Assembly: GCF_014495685.1 (NCBI RefSeq)
Contig: NZ_JACTVI010000031.1
Coordinates: 19,755-83,754 of the forward strand
Origin: Streptomyces sp. TRM68367
GTDB lineage: Bacteria; Actinomycetota; Actinomycetes; Streptomycetales; Streptomycetaceae
Direction: 5' to 3'
Length of the DNA stretch: 64,000 nucleotides
Shown here: positions 32,652-40,684 of the stretch, piece after piece
Layout of the letters: every line of letters begins with the position of its first letter
Position numbering within the stretch: the first letter of the stretch is position 1
Position numbers and translations under genes: made by a program
The notes under the pieces: generated by a model
Databases searched by the model: none
Told to the model about the DNA's origin: nothing
What the model saw: the letters and a program-made list of their open reading frames with translations, nothing else

Positions 32652-32812
32652 TCCTGATCCTGTGCCGCTGGAGCGCAAGCCGTGGCCCGAGGTGGTCGAT
32701 GATGCGGTCTGCTGCGGACTTGGAGATACCGAAGAGCGGGGCGAGTTGGCGCATCGTCAAGTTCGTGCGCCAGTAGGCCACGCCAAGCAGCCAGGGCCGA
32801 GCCCGGTGAACG
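32652..32812 (-). pseudogene. N-terminal remnant of an IS5-type transposase
   Basis: The minus strand reads LLGVAYWRTNLTMRQLAPLF, GISKSAADRIIDHLGPRLAL and QRHRIRK: the helix-turn-helix start of streptomycete IS5-group DDE transposases. After about 50 codons the similarity ends without the catalytic domain, and no terminal inverted repeats were recognised. The rest of the 32.26-32.87 kb space holds no intact gene, only the transporter promoter and this scar. Confidence 0.65.
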
Positions 32813-32871
32813 GCAATATCCAGGACGACTCCGACGCCGTGATCACACCAGCCGCGTCACCTTGGGGGTAC

Positions 32872-33990
32872 CTACGTGGCCGGTCCGTTCGCCGAACGGC
32901 CGGCCGCCTGCGCGCGAGGCGTGCTCTCCCGGACGTGCACGGTCGTCGGGATGCGCACCGGGCGGGCCTCGTCGTCGGACAGCGCGAGCCGCACCGCTTC
33001 GATCCCGGCTTCTCTGAGTGGCACTGCGACGGTGGTCAGCGCGGGTACGACGTCGATCGCGGAGCTGATGTCGTCGAAACCGGCCACCGCGACGTCACGG
33101 CCGGGCTCCAGGCCCGAGTCGCGCAGCGCGGTCATCACGCCGATCGCCATCGTGTCGCTGACCGCGAAGACCAACTCGATGTCGCCCAAGCCGCGTTCAA
33201 CCAGCTCGCGAGCCGCGTCGTAGCCTCCGCTGCGGGTGAACTGGGTGCGTATGAGTACTTGGTCGTCGGCCTCGATCCCGGATGCGCGCAGGCCGGTGGT
33301 GAACCCCCTGCACCGGTCGAGCGAGGTCTTGATGCGGTCGGGGCCACAGATGATCGAGTACCGCCGGTAGCCGGCCTCCGCCAGGGTCCGGGCCAGCGTT
33401 TCGGCTCCGTGCGCGTTGTCGATGGTGACGGTGGGGAACGGCAGTCCTGGCTGGCTGATCAGCACCACGCGGCCGCCGGTGGCCCGGTACTGCGCGAGTT
33501 CGTCGATGAGCTCCTGCTCGGTCTCGCTGTCGTCGATCCGGCTGCCGGCGACGACGATGATCTGCGGGCGGTGACCCCGCAGTCCTCTGACGAGCTCCAA
33601 CTCGCGATGGGGGGAACGGTCGGCGACGGTCATGGTGACGACGAGCCCGTTCGCCTCCGCGGCGTCGGTGACCCCGGCGGCGATGGCGGAATAGTAGGGG
33701 TCGGCCACGTCGCTGACCACCAGCGCCACAGTCCGGGTCGATCCCTTGGCGGTGGCCTGCGCCGAGGCGTTGGGTACATAGCCGAGCCTGGCCGCGGCGG
33801 CGAGCACGCGCTCGCGGTTTTCCGACCGGACGCCGCGACTGCCGCCGTGGAGGGCTCGCGACGCCGTGGCGAGGGAGACCCGCGCTTCCGTGGCGACGTC
33901 CTGCAGGGTCACCGAGGCGGCTTCCGGGCCGGCGGCATAGTGGCGGCGTGGCGTTGTGCCGGACTCGGACCTGCTGTTCAGCGCGGGCAT
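32872..33990 (-). CDS. LacI-family transcriptional regulator (first)
   Basis: A 372-residue regulator with a 25-residue extension before the DNA-binding domain (VTLQDVATEARVSLATASRA, about residues 27-46), then TVALVVSDVADPYYSAIAAG starting the sugar-binding domain, and FAVSDTMAIGVMTALRDSGL, GFDDISSAIDVVPALTTVAV in the C lobe. Translation might also start at the GTG of VTLQDV. A LacI-type operator (34030-34043) lies 40 bases upstream, and a near-identical one precedes the transporter operon at 35457, so it probably controls both. A second LacI gene lies directly upstream on the same strand. Confidence 0.92.
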   Translation of the reverse strand: MPALNSRSESGTTPRRHYAAGPEAASVTLQDVATEARVSLATASRALHGGSRGVRSENRERVLAAAARLGYVPNASAQATAKGSTRTVALVVSDVADPYYSAIAAGVTDAAEANGLVVTMTVADRSPHRELELVRGLRGHRPQIIVVAGSRIDDSETEQELIDELAQYRATGGRVVLISQPGLPFPTVTIDNAHGAETLARTLAEAGYRRYSIICGPDRIKTSLDRCRGFTTGLRASGIEADDQVLIRTQFTRSGGYDAARELVERGLGDIELVFAVSDTMAIGVMTALRDSGLEPGRDVAVAGFDDISSAIDVVPALTTVAVPLREAGIEAVRLALSDDEARPVRIPTTVHVRESTPRAQAAGRSANGPAT

Positions 33991-34029
33991 CGTGCGCGTT
34001 TCACCGCCAGTAACTCTCGACTCAAGGGT

Positions 34030-34043
34030 GGCAATCGCTTTCC
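34030..34043. promoter_or_regulatory. LacI-type operator upstream of the first LacI gene
   Basis: GGCAATCGCTTTCC is, but for one base, the reverse complement of GGAAAGCGATTTCC found at 35394-35407. The CG-centred GGAAA..CG..TTTCC form is the classic LacI/GalR/CcpA-type operator. It lies in the 78-bp gap between the two LacI genes. Confidence 0.7.
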
Positions 34044-34068
34044 AATGTGGCCGCAGGGTGCCGCGCGG

Positions 34069-35118
34069 TCAAGGGTGCGGCGCTCGCGGGCCCCTCGGCA
34101 TGGTGCTGTCACGGACGACCAGGTGGCCCTGGACCATCAGGGTCGTCGGTTCGTGGCGGTCGGCCAACGCCATCCGGATGGAGGTCGCCCCCATGTCGGT
34201 CAGCGGCAGCGCGACCGTGGTCAACTGAGGCGTCACGTCGACCGCGAGCTGGATGTCGTCGATTCCCGTCACCGACACGTCGTGGGGCACCCTGACCCCG
34301 GCGGCGCGGAATGCCGACATCGCGCCGATGGCGACCGCGTCGTTCACGGCGAGGACGGCGTCGGTCGCCGCCATCCCCTGGTCGGCCAGTGCGCGGGCCG
34401 TCTCGAAGCCGCCTTGGCGGTCGCCCGTGCAGTTCACCGTGCGGATGGCCGCGGCGGGCACCCCTGCGCTGGTCAGCCCGTCGATGAAGCCGCAGACGCG
34501 CGCCGAGAGGTTCGCCGTGCCCTGTTCGGACCCGAGGATCACCACGTTGCGGTGACCGGACTGCGCGAGGTAGTTGCCGACGCAGTACCCGGCGCCGTGA
34601 TTGTCCAGGTCGATCGAGTCGAACGCCTCCTCCGCGGCGCCGACGATGACGACTCGGCCCCCCTCGTGCTCGTATGCCTGCAGTTCCCTGAGCAGTCGCT
34701 CTTCGAGTCGGTTTTCCTGCAGTCGTCCGGAAGTGAGAACCAGCGCCTTCGGACGCAGGCCGCGCAGCAGTCGGACGGTCTGCAACTGCCTGTCCGGGGT
34801 CGCGCGGGTCGAGGACACGGTGACGAACGCGCCCGACTTCCGGGCCTGCCTCTCCATCGCCGCGACCACCATGCCCATGGAAGGTGTGGTCAGGTCGTCC
34901 GCGATGAGCGCGACCGCCTCGCTGGTCCGTCGCATCGCCCGTGCGGACGCGTTCAGCGTGTAGCGCAGGTCTGCGGCGGCCGTGCGCACGCGCTCGGCGG
35001 TCGCGTGCGAGACCGAGTGGGTACTGCCTCCCAGGACGCGGGATGCGGTCGTGATCGAGACGCCTGCCGCAGCCGCGACGTCACGCAACGTGACAGGGGA
35101 TCTGGCTACTTCGGGCAT
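34069..35118 (-). CDS. LacI-family transcriptional regulator (second)
   Basis: A 349-residue LacI protein. The start at 35118 follows GGAGGAGG and begins MPEVARSPVTLRDVAAAAGV, the standard helix-turn-helix; SITTASRVLGGSTHSVS then completes it. AVALIADDLTTPSMGMVVAA opens the ligand domain, VLAVNDAVAIGAMSAFRAAG and VTGIDDIQLAVDVTPQLTTV are C-lobe landmarks. About half of its residues match those of the neighbouring LacI protein by eye in conserved blocks, so the pair may be an old duplication. It is divergent from the binding-protein gene at 35457, a candidate target. Confidence 0.92.
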   Translation of the reverse strand: MPEVARSPVTLRDVAAAAGVSITTASRVLGGSTHSVSHATAERVRTAAADLRYTLNASARAMRRTSEAVALIADDLTTPSMGMVVAAMERQARKSGAFVTVSSTRATPDRQLQTVRLLRGLRPKALVLTSGRLQENRLEERLLRELQAYEHEGGRVVIVGAAEEAFDSIDLDNHGAGYCVGNYLAQSGHRNVVILGSEQGTANLSARVCGFIDGLTSAGVPAAAIRTVNCTGDRQGGFETARALADQGMAATDAVLAVNDAVAIGAMSAFRAAGVRVPHDVSVTGIDDIQLAVDVTPQLTTVALPLTDMGATSIRMALADRHEPTTLMVQGHLVVRDSTMPRGPRAPHP

Positions 35119-35361
35119 CGGGTGCCTCCTCCAGTATCGGACGACCGACAGGCGCAACTGCACGCAACGGGACGATACGTGATCGAGAACGCCGGTGGGC
35201 GTCGCGCCGATGATCCTCCCTCCTGTGGCGACAAGGCGGCGGTGAAGGCGTTTTGCCAGCTCACGGGTGGTAGAGCTCGTTGGGTGATCCGCTCCGGTGG
35301 TTTCGCGGCCGGCCGGACGGGCGCGTTCTGATCGTCTGGCGGGACAGTATCGACGTGTGCA

Positions 35362-35391
35362 TTGACACACATTCGGAGCCGGCCCTACGGT
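35362..35391 (+). promoter_or_regulatory. Promoter of the four-gene importer operon
   Basis: TTGACA (35362-35367) and TACGGT (35386-35391) are separated by 18 bases and lie about 65 bases before the binding-protein start. The LacI-type operator begins three bases after the -10 box, over the expected transcription start. The 338-base space between the LacI gene and this operon otherwise holds no gene. Confidence 0.6.
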
Positions 35392-35393
35392 CC

Positions 35394-35407
35394 GGAAAGC
35401 GATTTCC
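35394..35407. promoter_or_regulatory. LacI-type operator overlapping the importer promoter start site
   Basis: GGAAAGCGATTTCC is an inverted repeat with one mismatch, located just downstream of the -10 element, where binding would block transcription. It is matched at 34030-34043 before the first LacI gene. Confidence 0.7.
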
Positions 35408-35456
35408 TTCGCCGCCGCCGGGCACCGATGCCCGGTGATTGAGGAAGGCCTCTCCG

Positions 35457-36653
35457 ATGAAGATCAGATCAGCCGTGCGTGTCGCTGGTTTGCTGGCCGC
35501 AGCACTGGTGGCTTCGGCCTGTTCGGCCCCTGACACCCAGTCTCTGCCCGAAGCGCCGGCTCAGGCTCCCGCACTGCCCGATTCCCCGGTCAAGCTGAAC
35601 ATCCTGGATGTGTCGGGCGACCTGGCCCACATGAAGCAGGTGATCGAGAACTACAAGGCGGCGCATCCCAAGCTCGTCTCCGGCATCACCTACGAGACGG
35701 GGTCACCCGCCGACGTGGCCGGCAAGCTCGCTGCCCAGCAGGCCGCCGGCCGTGTCTCGATCGACGTGGTGCTGACGGGTATCGAGGGCTTGTCCAACAT
35801 GCGTGCGCAGAAGGCGCTGCTGCAACTCATGCCGGCCTACAAGTCGGCCCTGCCCGAGTTGTCGTCGCAGCTCACCGAGGCGGGTTCGGTGATGCAGAAG
35901 GCAGGTGACGGCTTCGGCATCACCGACTCCGCCGACCCCAACGGCCCGCTGCTCACCTACTCCAAGTCCCGCGTCGGCACCCCGCCCACCACGCCGGAAG
36001 CGTTGCTGGCATGGGCCAAGAAGCACCCCGGCCGGTTCAGCTACGCCAACCCGACCGGCGGTTCCGGCCCGGCCAACCAGTTCATCGACGCGCTGCCGCA
36101 CATGCTCGGCGACACCAACCCGGACGATCCCAAAACCTGGGACAAGACCTGGGCGTACCTGGCCGAGCTCAACAAGTACACCGGGACCTACTACGCCAAG
36201 ACCTCCGAGTCCTTCGACGCGGTGACCAAGGGCGCCATCGACATGACGGTCACCTCCGGCGGCTGGGACCAGCAGCGGCACGCCAACGGCAGCTTGGGCA
36301 AGGACATCCAGGTCGCTGCCTTCGACGATCCCCAGCTCGTCATCGAGGGCCGGTACGTCACGGTGCCGCGCGGGGTCGAGCCGGAGAAGCTGGCCGTGGT
36401 CCTCGACCTGGCCAAGTGGATGCTCAAGGCGGACCAGCAGGCACTCACCTACGCCCTGCACGGCAGCGGCTTCCCGGTCAAGGGCGTCACGCCCAGCCTG
36501 GCGCCGCCGGACATCGCGGCGGTGTTCAAGAAGTACGGCAGGCCCGAGCTGGTCGAGAAGCTGCAGCAGGGAACGCCCATCGCCCCGATGGCGGGTGCGA
36601 ACGTGCAGGCCAAGTTCTCGGAGTGGAACGAGAAGATCGGATCGAAGAAGTGA
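35457..36653 (+). CDS. ABC transporter substrate-binding lipoprotein (spermidine/iron type)
   Basis: A 398-residue solute-binding lipoprotein. The ATG at 35457 follows GAGGAAGG; the signal peptide ends at VASACSAP (Cys at about residue 23). LNILDVSGDLAHMKQVIENY starts the mature protein; VDVVLTGIEGLSNM, YSKSRVGTPPTTPEALLAWA, GRFSYANPTGGSGPANQFID and GRYVTVPRGVEPEK are typical of extracellular solute-binding proteins that work with PotA-like ATPases. It heads a plus-strand operon of four transport genes joined by GTGA/ATGA overlaps. Ligand unknown: polyamine, thiamine, ferric ion or a sulfonated/phosphonated compound are family options. Confidence 0.88.
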   Translation: MKIRSAVRVAGLLAAALVASACSAPDTQSLPEAPAQAPALPDSPVKLNILDVSGDLAHMKQVIENYKAAHPKLVSGITYETGSPADVAGKLAAQQAAGRVSIDVVLTGIEGLSNMRAQKALLQLMPAYKSALPELSSQLTEAGSVMQKAGDGFGITDSADPNGPLLTYSKSRVGTPPTTPEALLAWAKKHPGRFSYANPTGGSGPANQFIDALPHMLGDTNPDDPKTWDKTWAYLAELNKYTGTYYAKTSESFDAVTKGAIDMTVTSGGWDQQRHANGSLGKDIQVAAFDDPQLVIEGRYVTVPRGVEPEKLAVVLDLAKWMLKADQQALTYALHGSGFPVKGVTPSLAPPDIAAVFKKYGRPELVEKLQQGTPIAPMAGANVQAKFSEWNEKIGSKK

Positions 36654-37759
36654 GTCGCGCGGCGACCTTCGGCGAGCTGCGGATCGACGGGCTGGGCCGC
36701 CGGTTCCCCAATGGGTTCACCGCTCTGGACGGGCTCGACCTCACCGTGCAGGGGGGCGAGTTCATGGCCCTCCTCGGCCCGTCGGGCTGCGGCAAGTCCA
36801 CCGCGCTGAACCTGCTGGCGGGGCTGTTGGAACCGACCAGCGGGTCGATCTGGATCGACGAGCAACGGGTGGACACACTGCCGTCGGAGAAGCGGAACTT
36901 CGGCATGGTCTTCCAGAACTACGCGCTGTTCCCGCACCTGACCGTCGCCGAGAACGTCGCGTTCGGACTCCGGATGCGCAAGGTGGGCAAGGCCGAGCGG
37001 ACCGCGCGGGTCCGCAGGGCGCTCGACCTCGTGCAACTGGGTGAGCAGGCGGACAAACCTCCCGGTCAGCTCTCCGGTGGTCAGCAGCAGCGGGTCGCCA
37101 TCGCCCGCGCGATCGTGGTCGAGCCCCGGCTCGTGCTCATGGACGAGCCGCTGTCCAACCTGGACGCCAAGTTGCGGCTGGACATGCGCACGGAGATCCG
37201 GCTGCTGCACCAGGAACTCGGCCTCACCACCGTGTACGTCACCCACGACCAGGCCGAGGCGCTGTCCCTGGCCGACCGGCTGGTGGTCATGTGCAGTGGC
37301 GTGGTGCAGCAGATCGGCACCCCGGCGGAGGTGTACGACAGGCCGGCCAACGCGTTCGTCGCCGCGTTCGTCGGCTACCGCAACGCGCTGCCGGCCCGGA
37401 TGGCCGGGGGAACCGTCGAGATCGCCGGCCTCGGCTGGGCGTTCCCCAGCGAGCGCGCACAGGGAGCCGACGGCGACGCGGTCGCCATGATCCGCCCGGA
37501 CGACCTGCTGATCGGCGGTCCGGAAACCAGCAGGCCGATCCCGCTCACGGTGCGGGTGTGCGAGTACCAGGGGCGGACGTTCGCGGTCGAAGGACGCACC
37601 GCCGACGGCACGGTGGTGCACGCGCACTCGCTGGAGCCGCTCTCGCCGGGCAGGACCGTCGACGCCAACGTGCAGCCGGAACGGATCCAGGTCTTCCCCT
37701 CCGACGCCGGATCCGGCACGCAGGAGCCGGCCCTGGTCGCGAGTGGGGAACAGTCGTGA
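36650..37759 (+). CDS. ABC transporter ATP-binding protein (PotA/FbpC type)
   Basis: A 369-residue ATPase with a C-terminal TOBE domain. Walker A is LLGPSGCGKSTALNLLAG near residues 41-58, the signature LSGGQQQRVAIARAI near 144-158, and Walker B LVLMDEPLSNLDAKLR follows. The Q-loop reads FGMVFQNYALFPHLTV. The TOBE region (AVAMIRPDDLLIGGPETSRP) is about residues 280-360. It starts with GTG overlapping the stop of the binding-protein gene. It powers the two permeases encoded next. Confidence 0.93.
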   Translation: MSRAATFGELRIDGLGRRFPNGFTALDGLDLTVQGGEFMALLGPSGCGKSTALNLLAGLLEPTSGSIWIDEQRVDTLPSEKRNFGMVFQNYALFPHLTVAENVAFGLRMRKVGKAERTARVRRALDLVQLGEQADKPPGQLSGGQQQRVAIARAIVVEPRLVLMDEPLSNLDAKLRLDMRTEIRLLHQELGLTTVYVTHDQAEALSLADRLVVMCSGVVQQIGTPAEVYDRPANAFVAAFVGYRNALPARMAGGTVEIAGLGWAFPSERAQGADGDAVAMIRPDDLLIGGPETSRPIPLTVRVCEYQGRTFAVEGRTADGTVVHAHSLEPLSPGRTVDANVQPERIQVFPSDAGSGTQEPALVASGEQS

Positions 37760-38679
37760 GCGCCGTCGCCGCGACCCCGCGCAGCGGCGGCGGCCGGGAC
37801 GGTGTGCGGGCCTGGGCCCGTGCGCGGGGGATCACCCCGGTGCTGTGGCTGGTCGTCCCCGGTGTGCTGTTCATGCTGGTGTTCTTCGTCTACCCGCTGT
37901 TCTACGGGGTAGGACTGTCGTTCCAGGGCAAGGACGGTCCGCTGTCGGCCTACGAGGCGTTCTTCACCAACCGGCTGGTCGACAACCAGGGCAGCCGCGA
38001 GTCGGTGCTCATCACGCTGCAACTCGCGCTGCTGGCGTCACTGATCAACGTCGCGGCGGCGCTGCCCATCGCGTACCGGATGCGGGGTCCGGTGCGGGGC
38101 AAGCGGGTCATCACCGCCGTGGTGCTCATCCCGATGACGCTGGGGACGGTGTTCGTCGCCTCGGCGATGAACAACTTCCTCGGCCCGGCGGGCTGGTTCA
38201 ACAAGGCCTTGCTGACCGTCGGGCTGGTCGACGCGCCGCTCGCGCTGACCGGCAACTTCCTCGGCGTCCTGCTGTCGCTGGTGATCAGCGGCTTCCCGTT
38301 CGCGTTCCTGCTGATGCTCGGGTACGCCTCGGGCATCGACCCGAGCCTGGAGAAGGCCGCCGCCGTGCTCGGCGCGGACGCCCGGGCCAGGTTCCGGCTG
38401 ATCGCGCTACCGCTCCTGCTACCGGGTCTGACGATCACGTTCTGCCTGTCGTTCGTGCTCGCGTTCGGGGTGTTCCCCTCGGCGACCCTGGTCGGCAACG
38501 ACGCAGGTCCCACCAGGGTGTTGTCCAAGATCGCCTACACCGAGTACACCAACGCCCAGTACGCCACCGCGTCGGCCACCGCGGTGATCATGGCAGTCAT
38601 GCAACTGGTGGTGATCGGCCTGGTGTTCGGGCTGCGCGGCAAGCTCTACCGCGGCTCGACCGCAGGGGGTAAAGGATGA
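37756..38679 (+). CDS. ABC transporter permease, first subunit
   Basis: A 307-residue membrane protein beginning with GTG at the stop of the ATPase gene (GTGA). Six hydrophobic segments begin at LWLVVPGVLFMLVFFVYPLF (residues 33-52). The cytoplasmic coupling loop is PSLEKAAAVLGADARARFRL near residue 196, a PotB/CysT-type EAA motif. The partner gene overlaps its end. Role: transmembrane half of the importer with the binding protein at 35457. Confidence 0.92.
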   Translation: MSAVAATPRSGGGRDGVRAWARARGITPVLWLVVPGVLFMLVFFVYPLFYGVGLSFQGKDGPLSAYEAFFTNRLVDNQGSRESVLITLQLALLASLINVAAALPIAYRMRGPVRGKRVITAVVLIPMTLGTVFVASAMNNFLGPAGWFNKALLTVGLVDAPLALTGNFLGVLLSLVISGFPFAFLLMLGYASGIDPSLEKAAAVLGADARARFRLIALPLLLPGLTITFCLSFVLAFGVFPSATLVGNDAGPTRVLSKIAYTEYTNAQYATASATAVIMAVMQLVVIGLVFGLRGKLYRGSTAGGKG

Positions 38680-39512
38680 CCGCCGAGATCACCGCACGCC
38701 GCCGTTACACCGTCACCGGCGCGGCCACCTGGACAGGTCTGTGGACGTTCATCGGCGGTCTGCTGGTCGCCGTGCTGGTGGTCGTCCTGGCGTCGTTCAC
38801 CCAGCAACTCAGCGGTGGGTGGCTGCCGGGAGACGTCACCACCAAGTGGTACTCCGGCGCCTGGTCCTACTTCGACCTCCCGAGTCTGCTGACCACGACG
38901 CTGGTCGTCGCGGCCGCGGTGGTGGCGTTGTCGCTCCTGGTGGCGATCCCGACGGCATTCGCCCTGTCCCGGCTGGACTTCCCGGGCAAGCGCCTGGTGC
39001 TGATGCTGTTCCTGGTGCCGCAGGTCATCCCGACCATGAGCTACGCGGTGCCGCTGGCCACCTTGGTGTACCAGTTGCGGCTCAACGACACCATCGCCGG
39101 GCTCGTGCTGGTGAACCTGGTGCCGGCGCTTCCCTTCGCCGTCCTGGTCCTCATCCCGTTCGTGGATCAGATCGACCCGCGCGTCGAGGACGCCGCCCGT
39201 GTGTTCGGCGCGGGATTCCGCCAGGTGTTCCTGCGTGTGCTGGCCCCGCTGATGGTTCCCGGCCTGCTGGCCGCCGGTGTGCTGGTCCTGGTCCGCGTGG
39301 TCGGCCAGTTCGAGCTGACGTTCCTGGTCGCCGGACCCAACAGCCAGACCATCGTCGTGGCCCTGTTCGGGGCGGCGCTGCAGGCAGGCCAGCTGCCCTC
39401 GCAGCAGATCGACGCGATGGCCGTCGTGTACATGCTCACCACGCTCGTCCTGCTCATGATCGCGCTGCGGTTCGTCGACCCGACGTCCGTCGCCGCACGC
39501 AACCGCCGTTGA
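38676..39512 (+). CDS. ABC transporter permease, second subunit
   Basis: A 278-residue PotC-type permease with six membrane segments. The ATG overlaps the previous stop. RVEDAARVFGAGFRQVFLRV near residue 169 is the coupling motif, preceded by IPTAFALSRLDFPGKRLVLM. It is the last intact gene of the operon; the following reading frame is a truncated oxidoreductase whose start lies 13 bases downstream behind GAGGAAGGAG. Confidence 0.92.
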   Translation: MTAEITARRRYTVTGAATWTGLWTFIGGLLVAVLVVVLASFTQQLSGGWLPGDVTTKWYSGAWSYFDLPSLLTTTLVVAAAVVALSLLVAIPTAFALSRLDFPGKRLVLMLFLVPQVIPTMSYAVPLATLVYQLRLNDTIAGLVLVNLVPALPFAVLVLIPFVDQIDPRVEDAARVFGAGFRQVFLRVLAPLMVPGLLAAGVLVLVRVVGQFELTFLVAGPNSQTIVVALFGAALQAGQLPSQQIDAMAVVYMLTTLVLLMIALRFVDPTSVAARNRR

Positions 39513-39524
39513 GGAAGGAGCTCC

Positions 39525-39793
39525 GTGACGAACAAACCCGTGCGGGTCGCCCTCGTGGGCGCCGGCAGCATAGCGGGGGGCGCGCACCTGCCCGCCCTGG
39601 CCGCCCAGGGTGACCGCGTACAGGTCGTCGCCGCCTGCGACGTCGACCCCGACCATGTCAAGTCGTTCTGCGACACCCATGACGTCCCCGGCTCCTACAC
39701 CGACCTGGGGGAGATGCTCGAGCACGCCCGGCCGGACCTGGTGCACCTGTGCACGCCGCCGAGCCTGCACACCGAACAGGCCCGGCAGAACGC
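39525..39793 (+). pseudogene. N-terminal fragment of a Gfo/Idh/MocA oxidoreductase
   Basis: A GTG start with the strong site GGAAGGAG begins VRVALVGAGSIAGGAHLPAL, VVAACDVDPDHVKSFCDTHD and LEHARPDLVHLCTPPSLHTE, the first three beta-alpha units of this NAD-binding family. After about 88 residues, just before the EKP catalytic block, the sequence changes to an unrelated C-terminal piece. The expected further 270 residues are absent. The good ribosome site and operon position suggest that it was the fifth gene of the importer operon before a deletion. Confidence 0.75.
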
Positions 39794-39901
39794 GTCCTGC
39801 CCGACGGGGACACCCTGCGACGCCGCTGCCGGATCGTCGTCGCCGACGGCCGGTGGGACCGCGCCGCCATCACCGGATACCTCAAGGAGCACCCGTGGTG
39901 A
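39794..39901 (+). pseudogene. C-terminal fragment of an unrecognised protein
   Basis: In another frame than the oxidoreductase remnant, VLPDGDTLRRRCRIVVADGR then WDRAAITGYLKEHPW runs to a TGA at 39899-39901. That stop overlaps the GTG of the cupin gene (GTGA), the form of normal translational coupling, so this is the true end of a once intact gene. I do not recognise the family. The joint at about 39790 marks a deletion. Confidence 0.45.
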
Positions 39902-40600
39902 CCTTCCCCGGCGGGCACCGGGGTCTCGGGGCTGGGGGTCTACCCCTGGGAAGCCGCCGACGGCTGCCACGGCGGGTCACCCCATCTGCACACCGCCTGC
40001 ACCGAGGGCTATGTCGTCGTGGCGGGCGGCGGCGAGCTGCAGACCCGCACCCCCTCCGGGTACACCTCCGTCCCCCTGCGGGCGGGCACCGTCGCCTGGT
40101 TCAGCCCGGGCACGGTGCACCGCGCCGTCAACCACGGCGGCCTGCGAGTGGTCGTGGTGATGCAGAACGCCGGCCTGCCCGAGGCGGGCGACGCCGTCCT
40201 CACCTTCCCGCCCGACGTGCTGGCCGACGCCGACCGCTACCGCGCCGCCGCCACCCTGGACCCCGCCGACCCGGAAGTCTCCGCCCGGCGCCGGCGCGAT
40301 CTGGCCGTCGCCGGGTTCCGGACCCTGCGCGACCACCTGGTCGACGGCGCCCCCGAGCCACTCCTCACCCTCTGCCGGCAGGCCGCGGCGCTCGTGCAGC
40401 CACGGGCGGCCGCATGGCGTGACATCGTCGCCGCCGGCCCCGCGGCGTCGGTCGCGGCCAGTTCGCGGCACATCGACGCGCTGCTGGAAGCAGACGGCGC
40501 GCATTTGCGGGACGCGCAGGTCATGGCCGTGGACGCACCCGCACCGGACGATCGCGCCTTCGGCATGTGCGGCCGCCTGGACACCTACCGGACGGCCTGA
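39898..40600 (+). pseudogene. Cupin-domain protein gene with a 1-bp frameshift near the start
   Basis: A GTG at 39898 gives VTFPGG, but one extra G in 39913-39915 breaks the frame. Without it the protein continues TGVSGLGVYPWEAADGCHGG, SPHLHTACTEGYVVVAGGGE, then GTVAWFSPGTVHRAVNHGGL and VVVVMQNAGLPEAGDAVLTF: a cupin barrel with the usual His, Glu and His ligands, and a helical C-terminal part ending at 40600. About 233 residues would result. It is either a recent pseudogene or a sequencing error in a G run; the remainder is well preserved. Confidence 0.7.
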
Positions 40601-40684
40601 CCCCGAATCCCCGGATCTCCGTCGCGGTGACGGAGGGCGGGCACGTACACCCTCTGCACGACAGTTGAAGGGAGATTTTCGACG

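Noticed and set aside
32662..35331. Open frame of almost 900 codons on the plus strand opposite the two LacI genes
   Set aside because: It is antisense to two clear LacI proteins and has Arg/Gly/Val-rich composition typical of shadow frames.
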